A model generated the notes under the pieces. That model was given only the letters and a program-made list of their open reading frames with translations. It searched no databases and had not been told where the DNA came from. Below, piece by piece: positions 9,170 through 18,078 of a DNA stretch of 64,000 bases (within the stretch, counting starts at the first letter, position 1; every line of letters starts with the position of its first letter). The translations under genes were made by a program, and so were the position numbers. Source of the DNA: Chitinophagaceae bacterium (GTDB lineage: Bacteria > Bacteroidota > Bacteroidia > Chitinophagales > Chitinophagaceae); assembly GCA_016787085.1 (NCBI GenBank), contig JAEUVJ010000057.1, forward strand, positions 96,515 to 160,514, written 5' to 3'.

Positions 9170-10261
9170 ATGATGAAAAAGCTCCTGACGATACTGTTTG
9201 TCATTACTGTTTTCCATTGGCAGAGCTTAGCGCAATATCCCAGGGTGGATATTCCCGGTTCTGAAGTAAGAAAGATCACTTCATCCATAGTGGCCGGGCA
9301 GGAGTATGAATTACATATCCTGTTGCCGGGTGGCTATAAGAACAGTTCAAAAAAATATCCTGTCGTTTATTTAATGGACTCTCAATGGGATTTCCCATTG
9401 GTAAAATCCTTGTATGGCGAGCACTATTTTGATGGCTTCATCCCTGAACTCATCATTGTAGGTGTAACATGGGGAGGTATCAATCCCAATCCTGACAGCT
9501 TGCGGGCAAGAGACTACACGCCTACAAAAGAAGCCCGGCTTCCGCAAAGCGGCGGTGCGGAACAATTCCTTTCATTCATGAAGAATGAACTGTTCCCGTT
9601 CATCGAAACAAACTATAGAGCTGATAGCAAAAGCCGATCACTGATGGGTTGTTCACTGGGTGGTTTGTTTACGCTGTACACCTTATATACCCATACCGAT
9701 ATGTTCACTGGCTATGCAGCTGCCAGTCCTGCTGTAGGCTGGGATAGGGAAGTACTATATAAATATGAAAAGGAGTTCGCCCAAAAGAAGCTACCAGAAC
9801 CGGTAAGAGTATATATGACCATTGGCGATGTAGAAAGAAGCCGTCCTGCTTATGAAAGATTTGCTGCGCAAATGAAGGGCAGGAATTATCCTTTGGTAAG
9901 CCTGGTGTCAAAGATATTAGAGAACACAGGGCATTCAGGAACAAAAAGTGAAACCTATGGCAGGGGGATGCAGTTCATATTTGAAAAACCTAAACTGAAA
10001 CTAACCGATATAGTACTGGGTAAATACTCCGGTAAATACCAATCGCCTGCCGGGAATACTATTGAAATAAAAAATGAGAATGGGCAACTTGCCCTGTACT
10101 TCTCTCCTGCCAATAAGTACGTGCTGTATTCGGCCAGTGAAACTGATTTCTACTCTACTTCGGAATACTTTAATGTATCTTTTAAAAGCTCCGGCGGCAA
10201 GCCTGAAGGTTTCCGGCTGGAGAGATATGGCAACTCCCAATTCATTAAAAAAACAGATTGA
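9170..10261 (+). CDS. Exported alpha/beta-hydrolase esterase (CE1/esterase D-like)
   Basis: A 363-residue exported esterase with signal peptide MMKKLLTILFVITVFHWQSLAQ; ATGs at 9170 and 9173 are equally possible. The esterase D/CE1 fold is shown by PVVYLMDSQWDFP, the nucleophile elbow GCSLGG, and a late His in NTGHSGT. Related proteins are acetyl-xylan, feruloyl or siderophore esterases. The last ~80 residues (from about KLTDIVLGKYSGKY) form an extra beta-rich tail that resembles domains attached to secreted hydrolases. The location in a xylan-type operon makes acetyl or feruloyl ester removal the best guess. The stop overlaps the region just before the bicupin start, with only one base between them, so the two genes are probably translationally coupled. 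Confidence 0.85.
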   Translation: MMKKLLTILFVITVFHWQSLAQYPRVDIPGSEVRKITSSIVAGQEYELHILLPGGYKNSSKKYPVVYLMDSQWDFPLVKSLYGEHYFDGFIPELIIVGVTWGGINPNPDSLRARDYTPTKEARLPQSGGAEQFLSFMKNELFPFIETNYRADSKSRSLMGCSLGGLFTLYTLYTHTDMFTGYAAASPAVGWDREVLYKYEKEFAQKKLPEPVRVYMTIGDVERSRPAYERFAAQMKGRNYPLVSLVSKILENTGHSGTKSETYGRGMQFIFEKPKLKLTDIVLGKYSGKYQSPAGNTIEIKNENGQLALYFSPANKYVLYSASETDFYSTSEYFNVSFKSSGGKPEGFRLERYGNSQFIKKTD

Positions 10262-10262
10262 C

Positions 10263-11036
10263 ATGCGGCTCCTTTTCTTTATTCTATTTACAGCATATAC
10301 ATCGTTGCTGGCAGCACAGAAAACAGACTCCCTGGCGCCCGGTGTTTATCGCTGGGAAACTTTGGAAACAAAAAAGGAAGACACCAGGATAAGAAGGCAA
10401 GTACTCGAAGGCAGTACAACCTCTCTCGCCTATTTTGAAGTCCATACTTCCACCCTTGAGCCGGGTAAAGCTCCTCATCCGCCGCATACACATACAGACC
10501 AGGAAGAACTCATCATAGTAAAAGAAGGGAAGGTAAGGATCACGATAAAAGGAGTTGGCAGGATCATGGGGCCGGGCAGTATTGCCTTTGCCATGCCGGG
10601 TGATGAGCATGGCATTGAGAATGCCGGCAACACAACGGCCACTTACTATATTTTGAAATATAAAGGAAGAGTGCCCAATCATGAAAGAGGCAATCAAGCC
10701 GGTGGTTCATTTATGCTTGACTGGAACGACCTCGCAACAAAGAATACAGGTAAGGGTTATCGCAGAGATTTCTTCAACAAGGCCACTTCACAGCTGGCGC
10801 AATTTGAAATGCACACCACCGCCCTCAATGCCGATTCGGTCAGTCATGCCCCACACACCCATGTACAGGAAGAGATCATACTCATACTAAGAGGCAATGT
10901 AGAAATGTACATCGGGGGTGCGCTGCATAAAGCTGCACCCGGAGATGTGATATTCCTTCCTTCCCTGGTGCCGCATGCACTGAAGAATACCGGCAAAGAG
11001 CAATGCGAATACTTTGCCTTCCAATGGAGGAACTGA
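10263..11036 (+). CDS. Exported bicupin protein
   Basis: A 257-residue protein with two cupin domains and a signal peptide (MRLLFFILFTAYTSLLAAQ). The ATG at 10263 is chosen because it lies one base after the esterase stop and opens directly into the signal peptide; an upstream in-frame ATG at 10074 lies inside the esterase gene. Each half carries a cupin metal-binding motif: HPPHTHTDQEEL in the first and HAPHTHVQEEI in the second, each followed by a glycine-rich strand and a PGD turn. Cupins of this kind bind small metabolites or act as isomerases or dioxygenases. A role in handling uronic-acid products or cell-wall sugars is suggested only by location. Confidence 0.8.
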   Translation: MRLLFFILFTAYTSLLAAQKTDSLAPGVYRWETLETKKEDTRIRRQVLEGSTTSLAYFEVHTSTLEPGKAPHPPHTHTDQEELIIVKEGKVRITIKGVGRIMGPGSIAFAMPGDEHGIENAGNTTATYYILKYKGRVPNHERGNQAGGSFMLDWNDLATKNTGKGYRRDFFNKATSQLAQFEMHTTALNADSVSHAPHTHVQEEIILILRGNVEMYIGGALHKAAPGDVIFLPSLVPHALKNTGKEQCEYFAFQWRN

Positions 11037-11057
11037 TAACGGTTAACCATATATGTT

Positions 11058-12569
11058 ATGAAAAGAATCTATCACCTGTTGGCTGCATTCACTTTATTTT
11101 TTCTTTCTATGCAAACATCTTTTTCTCAGCAGGGCCTACTAGGCATTTTTGAAACACATAGTGATGTGGGCAACCCGGCTATCACCGGTGGCGCCGGTTA
11201 TGACACACAAACACAGGAATATACTCTCAACGGGTCTGGTATCAATATGTGGGGAGCCAAAGACCAGTTCCAATTTGCCTGGAAAAAGATCAAAGGTGAT
11301 TTCATTATTTCGGCTACCGTTCGCTTTATCGGTAAAGGAACAGATCCCCACCGGAAGATAGGTATCATCGCCAGGGATAATCTCAATACAGACTCCCGGT
11401 ATGCGGATGCCTGTGTACATGGAGATGGATTGACCTCTCTTCAATTCAGGCAAACAGACGGGGCGCAGACAGAACAGATAGTCTTATCCTCCTATCATCC
11501 CGTACACATCGAACTGCAGCGAACAGGGAATACATTCACCTTTTCTGCTGCTACGCCGGGCGAGAATTATAAAACCATTTCAAAAGAGGTCGCTCTGAAC
11601 GATGAAGTATATGCTGGGCTCTTTATCTGTTCGCATAATGATACCGTGATGGAAAAAGCGGTTTTTAGTAATGTCCGCATCATTATTCCGGCGGCTAAAG
11701 ATTTTCGTCCATACAGAGATTATATCGGCAGCCATATCGAGGTAATGGATGTATTTACCGGTCACCGGAAAATATTGCATAGCGCCCCCAACTCATTACA
11801 GGCGCCAAACTGGAGCACAGACGGCAAACAACTTATTTATAACTCGGAAGGATTATTATATACTTATAATTTAAACACCGGCGCCACTAATAAATTGAAT
11901 ACAGGTTTTGCCAACCAGAACAATAACGACCACGTACTATCATTTGACGGGAAACAATTAGCTATCAGTCATCATGTAGGTGAAAAAAGGATCTCCACTC
12001 TATTCACATTACCTGTAACCGGTTCAGATAAACCGGTGCAGGTCACTTCACCGGATTCAGGCCATTCTTACCTGCATAGCTGGTCAACGGATGGAAAAAA
12101 ACTGATCTTTACCGGTCAGCGAAATAATCAATATGATATCTGGTCAGTTGATATCGCTACCAAAAAAGAAACACAACTGACCAACACACCCACACTGGAT
12201 GATTCGCCGGAAATGAGTCCTGACGGAAAATGGATCTATTTTAACTCAGTCAGAACAGGTACGATGAAATTGTGGAGAATGAAGCCTGACGGAAGCGGGC
12301 AGGAACAGGTAACGTTTGACGAGTACAACGACTGGTTCCCTCATTTTTCTCCTGATGGCAAATGGATCGTATTTCTTTCTTATCCCAGAGAAATTGATCC
12401 TGCCGATCACCCCTGGTATAAAAAAGTATGTATAAAACTGATGCCGGCGGGTGGTGGCATACCCAGGATCATTGCGTATGTATATGGAGGGCAGGGAACG
12501 ATCAATGTGCCATCATGGTCACCGGATAGTAAGAGGATCGCCTTCGTCAGTAATACACAATTGAAATAA
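11058..12569 (+). CDS. Exported TolB-like beta-propeller protein with N-terminal beta-sandwich
   Basis: A 503-residue exported protein (signal MKRIYHLLAAFTLFFLSMQTSFSQ). The first ~190 residues look like a DUF1349/concanavalin-like sandwich (for example INMWGAKDQFQFAWKK and RKIGIIARDNL). The remainder is built of TolB/PD40-type beta-propeller repeats with the recurring pattern WSTDGKQLIYNS, WSTDGKKLIFTG, MSPDGKWIYFNS, FSPDGKWIVFLS and WSPDSKRIAFVS, about five blades visible. There is no catalytic motif that I recognise. Such propellers usually bind protein partners or oligosaccharides in the periplasm. It ends the + strand operon and converges, with an 8-base gap, on the next - strand gene. 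Confidence 0.8.
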   Translation: MKRIYHLLAAFTLFFLSMQTSFSQQGLLGIFETHSDVGNPAITGGAGYDTQTQEYTLNGSGINMWGAKDQFQFAWKKIKGDFIISATVRFIGKGTDPHRKIGIIARDNLNTDSRYADACVHGDGLTSLQFRQTDGAQTEQIVLSSYHPVHIELQRTGNTFTFSAATPGENYKTISKEVALNDEVYAGLFICSHNDTVMEKAVFSNVRIIIPAAKDFRPYRDYIGSHIEVMDVFTGHRKILHSAPNSLQAPNWSTDGKQLIYNSEGLLYTYNLNTGATNKLNTGFANQNNNDHVLSFDGKQLAISHHVGEKRISTLFTLPVTGSDKPVQVTSPDSGHSYLHSWSTDGKKLIFTGQRNNQYDIWSVDIATKKETQLTNTPTLDDSPEMSPDGKWIYFNSVRTGTMKLWRMKPDGSGQEQVTFDEYNDWFPHFSPDGKWIVFLSYPREIDPADHPWYKKVCIKLMPAGGGIPRIIAYVYGGQGTINVPSWSPDSKRIAFVSNTQLK

Positions 12570-12577
12570 CTGAAAAT

Positions 12578-13678
12578 TTATAGCTGCAATTTTGTCTTTT
12601 TACCGGACCTGACCGCTTCATAGATCGCATCTATTATTTTCAGGTCTTTTAATCCCTCTTCGCCGTCCACGGGTACAATCGGCTGCTTGCCATTGAGGAT
12701 AATGTCTGCCATTTCATCCATCTGCACAGTTTGATGCGTGACATGCGTATGGGTCAATTCACCTTTATTCGTTCTTGCTTTGATAGGGCCATACCCTGTC
12801 GAAGGCTGCATTTCGGCAAATCCCTTTTCAGCATTCAGGAAGAAGCGGTCCAGGTTGTTCATATTATAAGTAGATAAACAGGATGCCATGGCTCCTGAAG
12901 GAAAGCCTAACTGGAACAGGATCGTTTCATCCACACCTTCTTTGAATTTCACCGGGTCTGTTTTTGTTTCCTGCGCTGTCACCCATACAGGTTCTTCACC
13001 TACCATATACCTCGCACCATTAATGGAGTAAATACCGATATCCATGAGCGAGCCGCCACCTGCCAATTGTTTATTCAATCTCCACTGATCGGGGTTCCCG
13101 GCACGAAACCCGGTCAATCCCTGGAAGAACATGATCTTACCCAGCTCTCCATCTTTTCTCATGCGGATGATCTCCAGTGTCTTTGGTTCAAAGTGCATGC
13201 GGTAGCCTACCAATAATTTTACATTGGCCTTTTTGCAGGCACTGACCATTTCCTGTCCTTCCTTAGCATTTAATGCCATGGGTTTCTCACAGATCACATG
13301 CTTACCGGCTTTGGCCACTCTTATGGCTTCTTCTTTATGCAGGGCATTGGGAGTAATAATATATACAGCATCTATATCGGGGTTGTCCTTTATGTTATCA
13401 AAGTTCTCATAGTTGTAGCAATTCTTCTCAGGGATATTATATTTAGTCTGCCAGGCAGTGATCTTGGAGGGAGTTCCGCTTATTACACCCACCAGTTTTG
13501 CTTTGGTACAAGACTGCATAGCATCTGCTACCCGGGTGCCATAACTGCCAAGACCCATGATGGCTACCCTAAGCACAGGCCCATCATACATTTTATCGTC
13601 TTCATTCTGCTTTAATACAAATGGCAACGCAACAAGTGGCGCAGCCAATTTTTGTAAAAAATCACGTCGTGTATGCAT
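12578..13678 (-). CDS. Tat-exported Gfo/Idh/MocA family oxidoreductase
   Basis: A 366-residue oxidoreductase of the Gfo/Idh/MocA family. The N-terminus THTRR-like Tat motif (TRRDFLQK) is followed by a short hydrophobic stretch (APLVALPFVL), so export in folded form is expected. The Rossmann domain shows VAIMGLGSYGTRVADA, and the active-site lysine motif is canonical: CEKPMALN. The C-terminal sheet carries GGGSLMDIGIYSINGARY, typical of glucose-fructose oxidoreductase-like members. The reaction is likely NAD(P)-dependent oxidation or reduction of a sugar or sugar-derived polyol. The gene is convergent with the propeller gene and divergent from the SASA esterase gene, so it seems to be transcribed alone. 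Confidence 0.88.
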   Translation of the reverse strand: MHTRRDFLQKLAAPLVALPFVLKQNEDDKMYDGPVLRVAIMGLGSYGTRVADAMQSCTKAKLVGVISGTPSKITAWQTKYNIPEKNCYNYENFDNIKDNPDIDAVYIITPNALHKEEAIRVAKAGKHVICEKPMALNAKEGQEMVSACKKANVKLLVGYRMHFEPKTLEIIRMRKDGELGKIMFFQGLTGFRAGNPDQWRLNKQLAGGGSLMDIGIYSINGARYMVGEEPVWVTAQETKTDPVKFKEGVDETILFQLGFPSGAMASCLSTYNMNNLDRFFLNAEKGFAEMQPSTGYGPIKARTNKGELTHTHVTHQTVQMDEMADIILNGKQPIVPVDGEEGLKDLKIIDAIYEAVRSGKKTKLQL

Positions 13679-13766
13679 AATAAAACGGTTTTACTTGTAT
13701 TTGAAGTCATTTTACGGCCGGCAATAAGTATGATCCATCATCAGGATATGTCATTATCTTCAGTCA

Positions 13767-14600
13767 ATGAATTACCGGGGCCTTTTCTTCCTTTTTCTTT
13801 TCATTTCCTGTTCTCCCGTTCAAAAGACCGGAACAGGAGCGATGGCAAACCATTTCCCCGCTTTTATTGAAAAAGTAAAAGATCTTCCGGCCAAAGAGAA
13901 TTTCTATCTCTTTATTATGGCCGGGCAATCCAATATGGCTGGCCGCGGTTTTGTTCAGCCGCAGGATACTCTTTCCTCTGTACAGGTATTTACCCTGGAC
14001 AAGAATAATGAATGGGTCTATGCCAAAGAACCACTTCATTACTACGAGCCAACCCGGACAGGACTGGATTGTGGTCTTTCATTCGGAAAAAAACTGGCAT
14101 CGCTGTACGGCAAAAAGATCAGCATTGGCCTGATACCCTGTGCGGTTGGCGGAAGTTCTATCGAACAATGGCTGGGTGATTCAACCTACCGCGGTGTAAC
14201 ACTTTACTCGAACCTGCTTACCAAAGCAAGAATAGCCACCACACATGGAACGATCAAAGGCGTACTCTGGCATCAGGGCGAAACCAATGCGACCACAAAA
14301 AATTATAAGAACTATAAAGAAAAACTAACCACCTTTTTTACAAAACTCAGGAACGATCTGGGCGATCCCGCTCTACCGGTATATGCCGGCGAACTCTCGT
14401 CTTTTCTCAGCCGGAAAAACAATCCCTTTGCTGATTCGGTCAACAATGACCTGCACTCGTTAGCTGCTTCTATAACCAACCTGTACATTATCCCTGCCGG
14501 CGACCTCACCCCCAATGCTGATTCCATTCATTTCGATTCCCGTTCACAGCGCATCATGGGTAACCGGTTTGCCGAAAAGGTTTTTAAAACCCGCCGGTAA
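13767..14600 (+). CDS. SASA-domain carbohydrate O-acetylesterase, predicted lipoprotein
   Basis: A 277-residue SGNH-type esterase of the SASA family (sialate O-acetylesterase / CE6-like acetyl-xylan esterase). The N-terminus MNYRGLFFLFLFISC has a lipobox-like end with Cys15, which suggests a lipoprotein. The catalytic Ser lies in IMAGQSNMAG (Ser55); a block III-like GETN follows in VLWHQGETNATT; the Asp/His pair is near the C-terminus in ADSIHFDSRSQR. It would remove acetyl groups from xylan or related polymers. It converges on the enolase-superfamily gene with a 6-base gap and is divergent from the Gfo/Idh gene. Substrate preference is inferred from the xylan genes upstream. Confidence 0.85.
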   Translation: MNYRGLFFLFLFISCSPVQKTGTGAMANHFPAFIEKVKDLPAKENFYLFIMAGQSNMAGRGFVQPQDTLSSVQVFTLDKNNEWVYAKEPLHYYEPTRTGLDCGLSFGKKLASLYGKKISIGLIPCAVGGSSIEQWLGDSTYRGVTLYSNLLTKARIATTHGTIKGVLWHQGETNATTKNYKNYKEKLTTFFTKLRNDLGDPALPVYAGELSSFLSRKNNPFADSVNNDLHSLAASITNLYIIPAGDLTPNADSIHFDSRSQRIMGNRFAEKVFKTRR

Positions 14601-14606
14601 TTCCAC

Positions 14607-15884
14607 TCATTCAAAGAACGGAATACTTGGTATGGCATACTTTTTCATCCCCTCTTCATTTATTTCCACACCTATGCCGGGCTTTTCTGATAAAGTGATA
14701 AAACTGTCTTTTACCCATTCACCATCGTATTTCACTATCTCTTTGAACATAGGTTGTGTATGGAAATAGGATTGCCATTCGAGTATCAGAAAATTAGGGA
14801 CAGAGGCACAAACATGTGCTGATGCCATCGCCCCAAGAAACGAAGCCACCATATGCGGTGCAAAAGGTACATAATATAAGTTGGCCAGGTTTGCGATACG
14901 CTGCCCCTCTCCCAGTCCTCCAGCTTTTTGCAGATCAGGCATGACGATATCAACAGCCCCGATCTCCAGTAATCTCCTGAATCCATAAGCGAGATAATGA
15001 TTTTCTCCCGCACAAATAGGCGTACTCGTAGATTCAGTGATCAACTTATATGCTTCTACGTTCTCTGCAGGAATCGGTTCTTCCAGCCACATCAGGTTAA
15101 GATGTTCCAGGCGTTTGGCAACAGCCTGCCCTGTCACCGCATCATACCTCCCATGCATATCCACACAGATGTCAATATTTGGTCCCACTGCTTCACGGGC
15201 CGCTGTCATCTGGTCAACCATCCTTTGCAACTCCGCCGGGCTGGCCGTCCAGTTGTACGCATCATACTTATTCGGATCGTTGGCCTGGTCAAGATCAAAC
15301 TTGATAGCGTTAAAACCCATTTGCTTTGACCTGAGAGCCGCTTCGGCAAAATCTTTAGGTTGCGGCAGGTTTCGCTGGTAAAGTGCCGTATCACAATACA
15401 CCCTTATCTTGTCCCTAAACTTACCTCCGAGTAATTGATATACCGGCAGATTCAGCGCTTTACCTGCCAGGTCCCACAAGGCAGTCTCAATGGCTGAAAG
15501 AACAGCTATATACATTCCTGATTGTGCTCCCTGGAAAAAACCAGATTTGCGTATGTCCTCAAAAAGGCGATGTACATTCAGCGGGTTTTTCCCTTTGATA
15601 CGGGCACCAAAATTTTTCACCAGGTGATACGTACCAGGAATGGCATCCACTCCTTCACCGCAACCCCAGATATCCTGGTTGGTATAGATCTTTACAAATA
15701 AGCTTCCTCTTATATAGCCGCATTTTACATCGGTGATCTTCAGGTCTGATGGTGGTGAGGATTTTGGCGTTTTATCAATAGCTGCTTCATAACCCTGCCC
15801 GAAAGAAGATAGTGATGCCAGCGGCGCCATGGCAGAAGCGATCGCAGCTTTAGCAAGAAATGATCTCCTGGATGAAGATGTCAT
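14607..15884 (-). CDS. Tat-exported enolase-superfamily sugar-acid dehydratase (galactonate dehydratase-like)
   Basis: A 425-residue member of the mandelate racemase/muconate lactonising group. It starts with a twin-arginine signal (SRRSFLAKAAIASAMAPLASL), so a periplasmic enzyme is predicted, which is unusual for this family. Barrel residues are those of an acid-sugar dehydratase: IKFDLD, metal ligand and acid pair in CVDMHGRYD, WLEEP, CAGENHY, and base His in FAPHMVAS. Such enzymes abstract the proton alpha to a carboxylate and eliminate water, giving a 2-keto-3-deoxy sugar acid. It is the last gene of a probable operon with two RraA-fold proteins, a transporter, a second dehydratase, a kinase and an AraC regulator. 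The substrate (galactonate, gluconate, another aldonate) cannot be fixed. Confidence 0.85.
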   Translation of the reverse strand: MTSSSRRSFLAKAAIASAMAPLASLSSFGQGYEAAIDKTPKSSPPSDLKITDVKCGYIRGSLFVKIYTNQDIWGCGEGVDAIPGTYHLVKNFGARIKGKNPLNVHRLFEDIRKSGFFQGAQSGMYIAVLSAIETALWDLAGKALNLPVYQLLGGKFRDKIRVYCDTALYQRNLPQPKDFAEAALRSKQMGFNAIKFDLDQANDPNKYDAYNWTASPAELQRMVDQMTAAREAVGPNIDICVDMHGRYDAVTGQAVAKRLEHLNLMWLEEPIPAENVEAYKLITESTSTPICAGENHYLAYGFRRLLEIGAVDIVMPDLQKAGGLGEGQRIANLANLYYVPFAPHMVASFLGAMASAHVCASVPNFLILEWQSYFHTQPMFKEIVKYDGEWVKDSFITLSEKPGIGVEINEEGMKKYAIPSIPFFE

Positions 15885-15935
15885 ATCGGTATTTTTTTGT
15901 TGTATAAAATTTGTTTCAGTTACTGGTAAAAAAAT

Positions 15936-16880
15936 TTACCACGTCCGTTCTTTCAGGTATTCCTGTACCTGTTCTTTGGGCACAGGCAACTCATTGATGT
16001 GATCATTCAGCCATTTGGAAAAATCCTTTTCGATCTCGTCTGTCCAGCGGGCATCTATCTGACCGGCCGTATATTTTCCTTCTTTCAATCGCTGATGCCC
16101 AAACATGTCACGCAAACGAACGATCTCGGAGGTCTTTACCACTTTTTCTGCGAGGTGAGGCGGAATAAATACCACAACGCCCAATTTTCCCAGCACCACA
16201 TCACCCGGCATCACCGTTACCGTACGGATGCGTGTTGGCTGGTTGATACCGACGATCATCGTGGTTAGGTCGCCCTGCGGGTTATGATACGAAGGATCAT
16301 AGCTGGTATAATAGGAAGTAAAGCCACCGATCTCTTTTAAACCCTCCACATCCCGCAACGCCCCATCATATACAATACCGTTACCCGTTCTTGCATAGAT
16401 CGCATTACCGACATTATCACCGATCGTGGGCCCGTTGCGATGGGCGCCAAATTGATCGGCCACATATACATCGCCTTTTATCAACAGATCTACTGCCCAT
16501 GTGTTCTGTCCACGTTTACCTTGCTTTTTTCCTGCGGAATCAATGGCTTTCCAGACATCAGGGCGGCCGGGCATAAAGGTTGCTGTTACGGCACGCCCTG
16601 TTAAGACACTATCCGGGTTTATTACCTGCCACCCTTCCGCTACCTGGTAACCGTATCCTGCATTCTTCATCACCGCCCACGCCTCTTCCACACTTACCGA
16701 TTTCATTCTCTTCATAATATTATCCGGTACTTTCGGGCGACCGTCATCAAACCGTTCCCCTTTCCATTCAGGTGTCAATGCGATCAGTTGCTCTTTTAAT
16801 ATCTGTACCTGCTGCCCCTTTAGCGATTGAAACGAAGAGAATAGTATAAAGGCAAACAACAGGTATTTTGTGTTTGGCAT
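15936..16880 (-). CDS. Exported RraA-fold protein, putative HMG/CHA-type pyruvate aldolase
   Basis: A 314-residue protein of the RraA / 4-hydroxy-4-methyl-2-oxoglutarate aldolase family with a Sec signal (MPNTKYLLFAFILFSSFQSLKGQQ). The family core is clear: GDNVGNAIYARTGNGIVYDG followed by ALRDVEG, which contains the Arg-Asp pair used for substrate and metal binding in the aldolases. True RraA regulators are ~160 residues and cytoplasmic; this version is twice as long, with extra N- and C-terminal segments, and exported. That argues for an enzyme and against an RNase E regulator. Class II aldolases of this family split 2-keto-4-hydroxy acids to pyruvate. It lies between a dehydratase gene and a transporter gene and has a paralogue at 19650-20576. 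Confidence 0.82.
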   Translation of the reverse strand: MPNTKYLLFAFILFSSFQSLKGQQVQILKEQLIALTPEWKGERFDDGRPKVPDNIMKRMKSVSVEEAWAVMKNAGYGYQVAEGWQVINPDSVLTGRAVTATFMPGRPDVWKAIDSAGKKQGKRGQNTWAVDLLIKGDVYVADQFGAHRNGPTIGDNVGNAIYARTGNGIVYDGALRDVEGLKEIGGFTSYYTSYDPSYHNPQGDLTTMIVGINQPTRIRTVTVMPGDVVLGKLGVVVFIPPHLAEKVVKTSEIVRLRDMFGHQRLKEGKYTAGQIDARWTDEIEKDFSKWLNDHINELPVPKEQVQEYLKERTW

Positions 16881-16889
16881 AAAATGATT

Positions 16890-18029
16890 TTATGGAGTTG
16901 AATAATTGATTGACGACTCAGCGATGTCTTTATCTTTCTTTTCCTTCCCGGGCAATCGTCCATGCCACCAGCTTGCCAGTGAAGAGCCGGTTATATTCAT
17001 CAACGGGCCGAAGACAGCAGGCGCTAAGCCTACCGTAGCGATCTTTCCCATTTCTTTGGCAATGCCCGATGCCAGGCCTGCATTCTGCATACCTACTTCA
17101 ATAGCGATCGTGCGGCAATCGCTTTCCGGCAATTTGAATAAACGCCCCGACCAGTAACCAAGAAAATAACCGAATGTGTTATGGATAAGCACAACTACGA
17201 TCAGGGCAGGCCCGATCTTCAGCAGGCTATCTCTTCCTGCGGCCGTGATGATGGTCAATATAAAAGCGATCCCAAACATGGAAACAATGGGCATGGCTTT
17301 ATCCAGCCACTTCGATCGGCCACTTAAAAGCCTGTTGAAGAGCAAGCCGGCCCCTATGGGAATGATGATCATCTTAATAATGTCCCACATCATTTTGAAC
17401 ACATCTATTTCTATCAAAGCCCCGGCCAGCAGCTTCATCAATACGGGTGTGATCAAGGGCGCCAATAAGGTAGTAATAGACGTAATGGTAATAGACAAAG
17501 CAAGATTGGCCTTCGCCAGGTACGACATGACATTGGAAGCAAGTCCGCTGGGCGAGCACCCGATCAGTACAATGCCCGCAGCGATCTCGGGGGGGAATTG
17601 AGTAATGCTTGCCAATAAAAATCCCATCATGGGCATTATGATAAACTGGCTTAGCACCCCGATGACGACTCCTTTGGGTGTTCTGATGACGGCCGCAAAA
17701 TCCTTTACACTCATGGACGTACCCATGCCAAACATGATCAGTTGTATCAATGGGATGATCAGGTTGCTAAGCTTGAATGACCCCCATTGCTGAAAGTAGC
17801 CGGGATGATACAAAGCGATTACCACAGCAGCAAAAATCATGACCGTAAACGAAAGCCGCCGCAGAAATTCATGTCCCCTGAAGGCAACAGCAAGGCTCAC
17901 AAAAACCAAACCCAATGACCAGCCTGCTGTATCATGCTTACCGTTCATTGTTAAAAAAACAAACACACCTGCACATACAGCAGCGATAGCGAAAAACAAG
18001 GTATGAACCGGTCTTTTTAATGTAGTCAT
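16890..18029 (-). CDS. BASS-family (bile acid:sodium symporter type) inner-membrane transporter
   Basis: A 379-residue polytopic membrane protein with about nine to ten hydrophobic segments. Family landmarks are the crossing region GCSPSGLASNVMSYLAKANLALS and the later EVGMQNAGLAS segment, both part of the sodium/substrate core of bile acid:sodium symporter-like proteins. Family members carry bile acids, pantothenate or pyruvate (plant BASS2 is a sodium:pyruvate symporter). Here it starts 49 bases after a dehydratase gene and ends 9 bases before an RraA-fold aldolase gene on the same strand. Uptake of a keto acid or of pyruvate formed outside the cytoplasm is therefore a sensible inference, not a demonstrated role. 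Confidence 0.88.
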   Translation of the reverse strand: MTTLKRPVHTLFFAIAAVCAGVFVFLTMNGKHDTAGWSLGLVFVSLAVAFRGHEFLRRLSFTVMIFAAVVIALYHPGYFQQWGSFKLSNLIIPLIQLIMFGMGTSMSVKDFAAVIRTPKGVVIGVLSQFIIMPMMGFLLASITQFPPEIAAGIVLIGCSPSGLASNVMSYLAKANLALSITITSITTLLAPLITPVLMKLLAGALIEIDVFKMMWDIIKMIIIPIGAGLLFNRLLSGRSKWLDKAMPIVSMFGIAFILTIITAAGRDSLLKIGPALIVVVLIHNTFGYFLGYWSGRLFKLPESDCRTIAIEVGMQNAGLASGIAKEMGKIATVGLAPAVFGPLMNITGSSLASWWHGRLPGKEKKDKDIAESSINYSTP

Positions 18030-18078
18030 AGTCCTCTATTATATTCCTGTTGGTGAAACCTTATCTGAAAAACTGTAC

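Noticed and set aside
10074..10262. Upstream start for the bicupin gene
   Set aside because: This part is in another frame of the esterase gene; the signal peptide begins at 10263.
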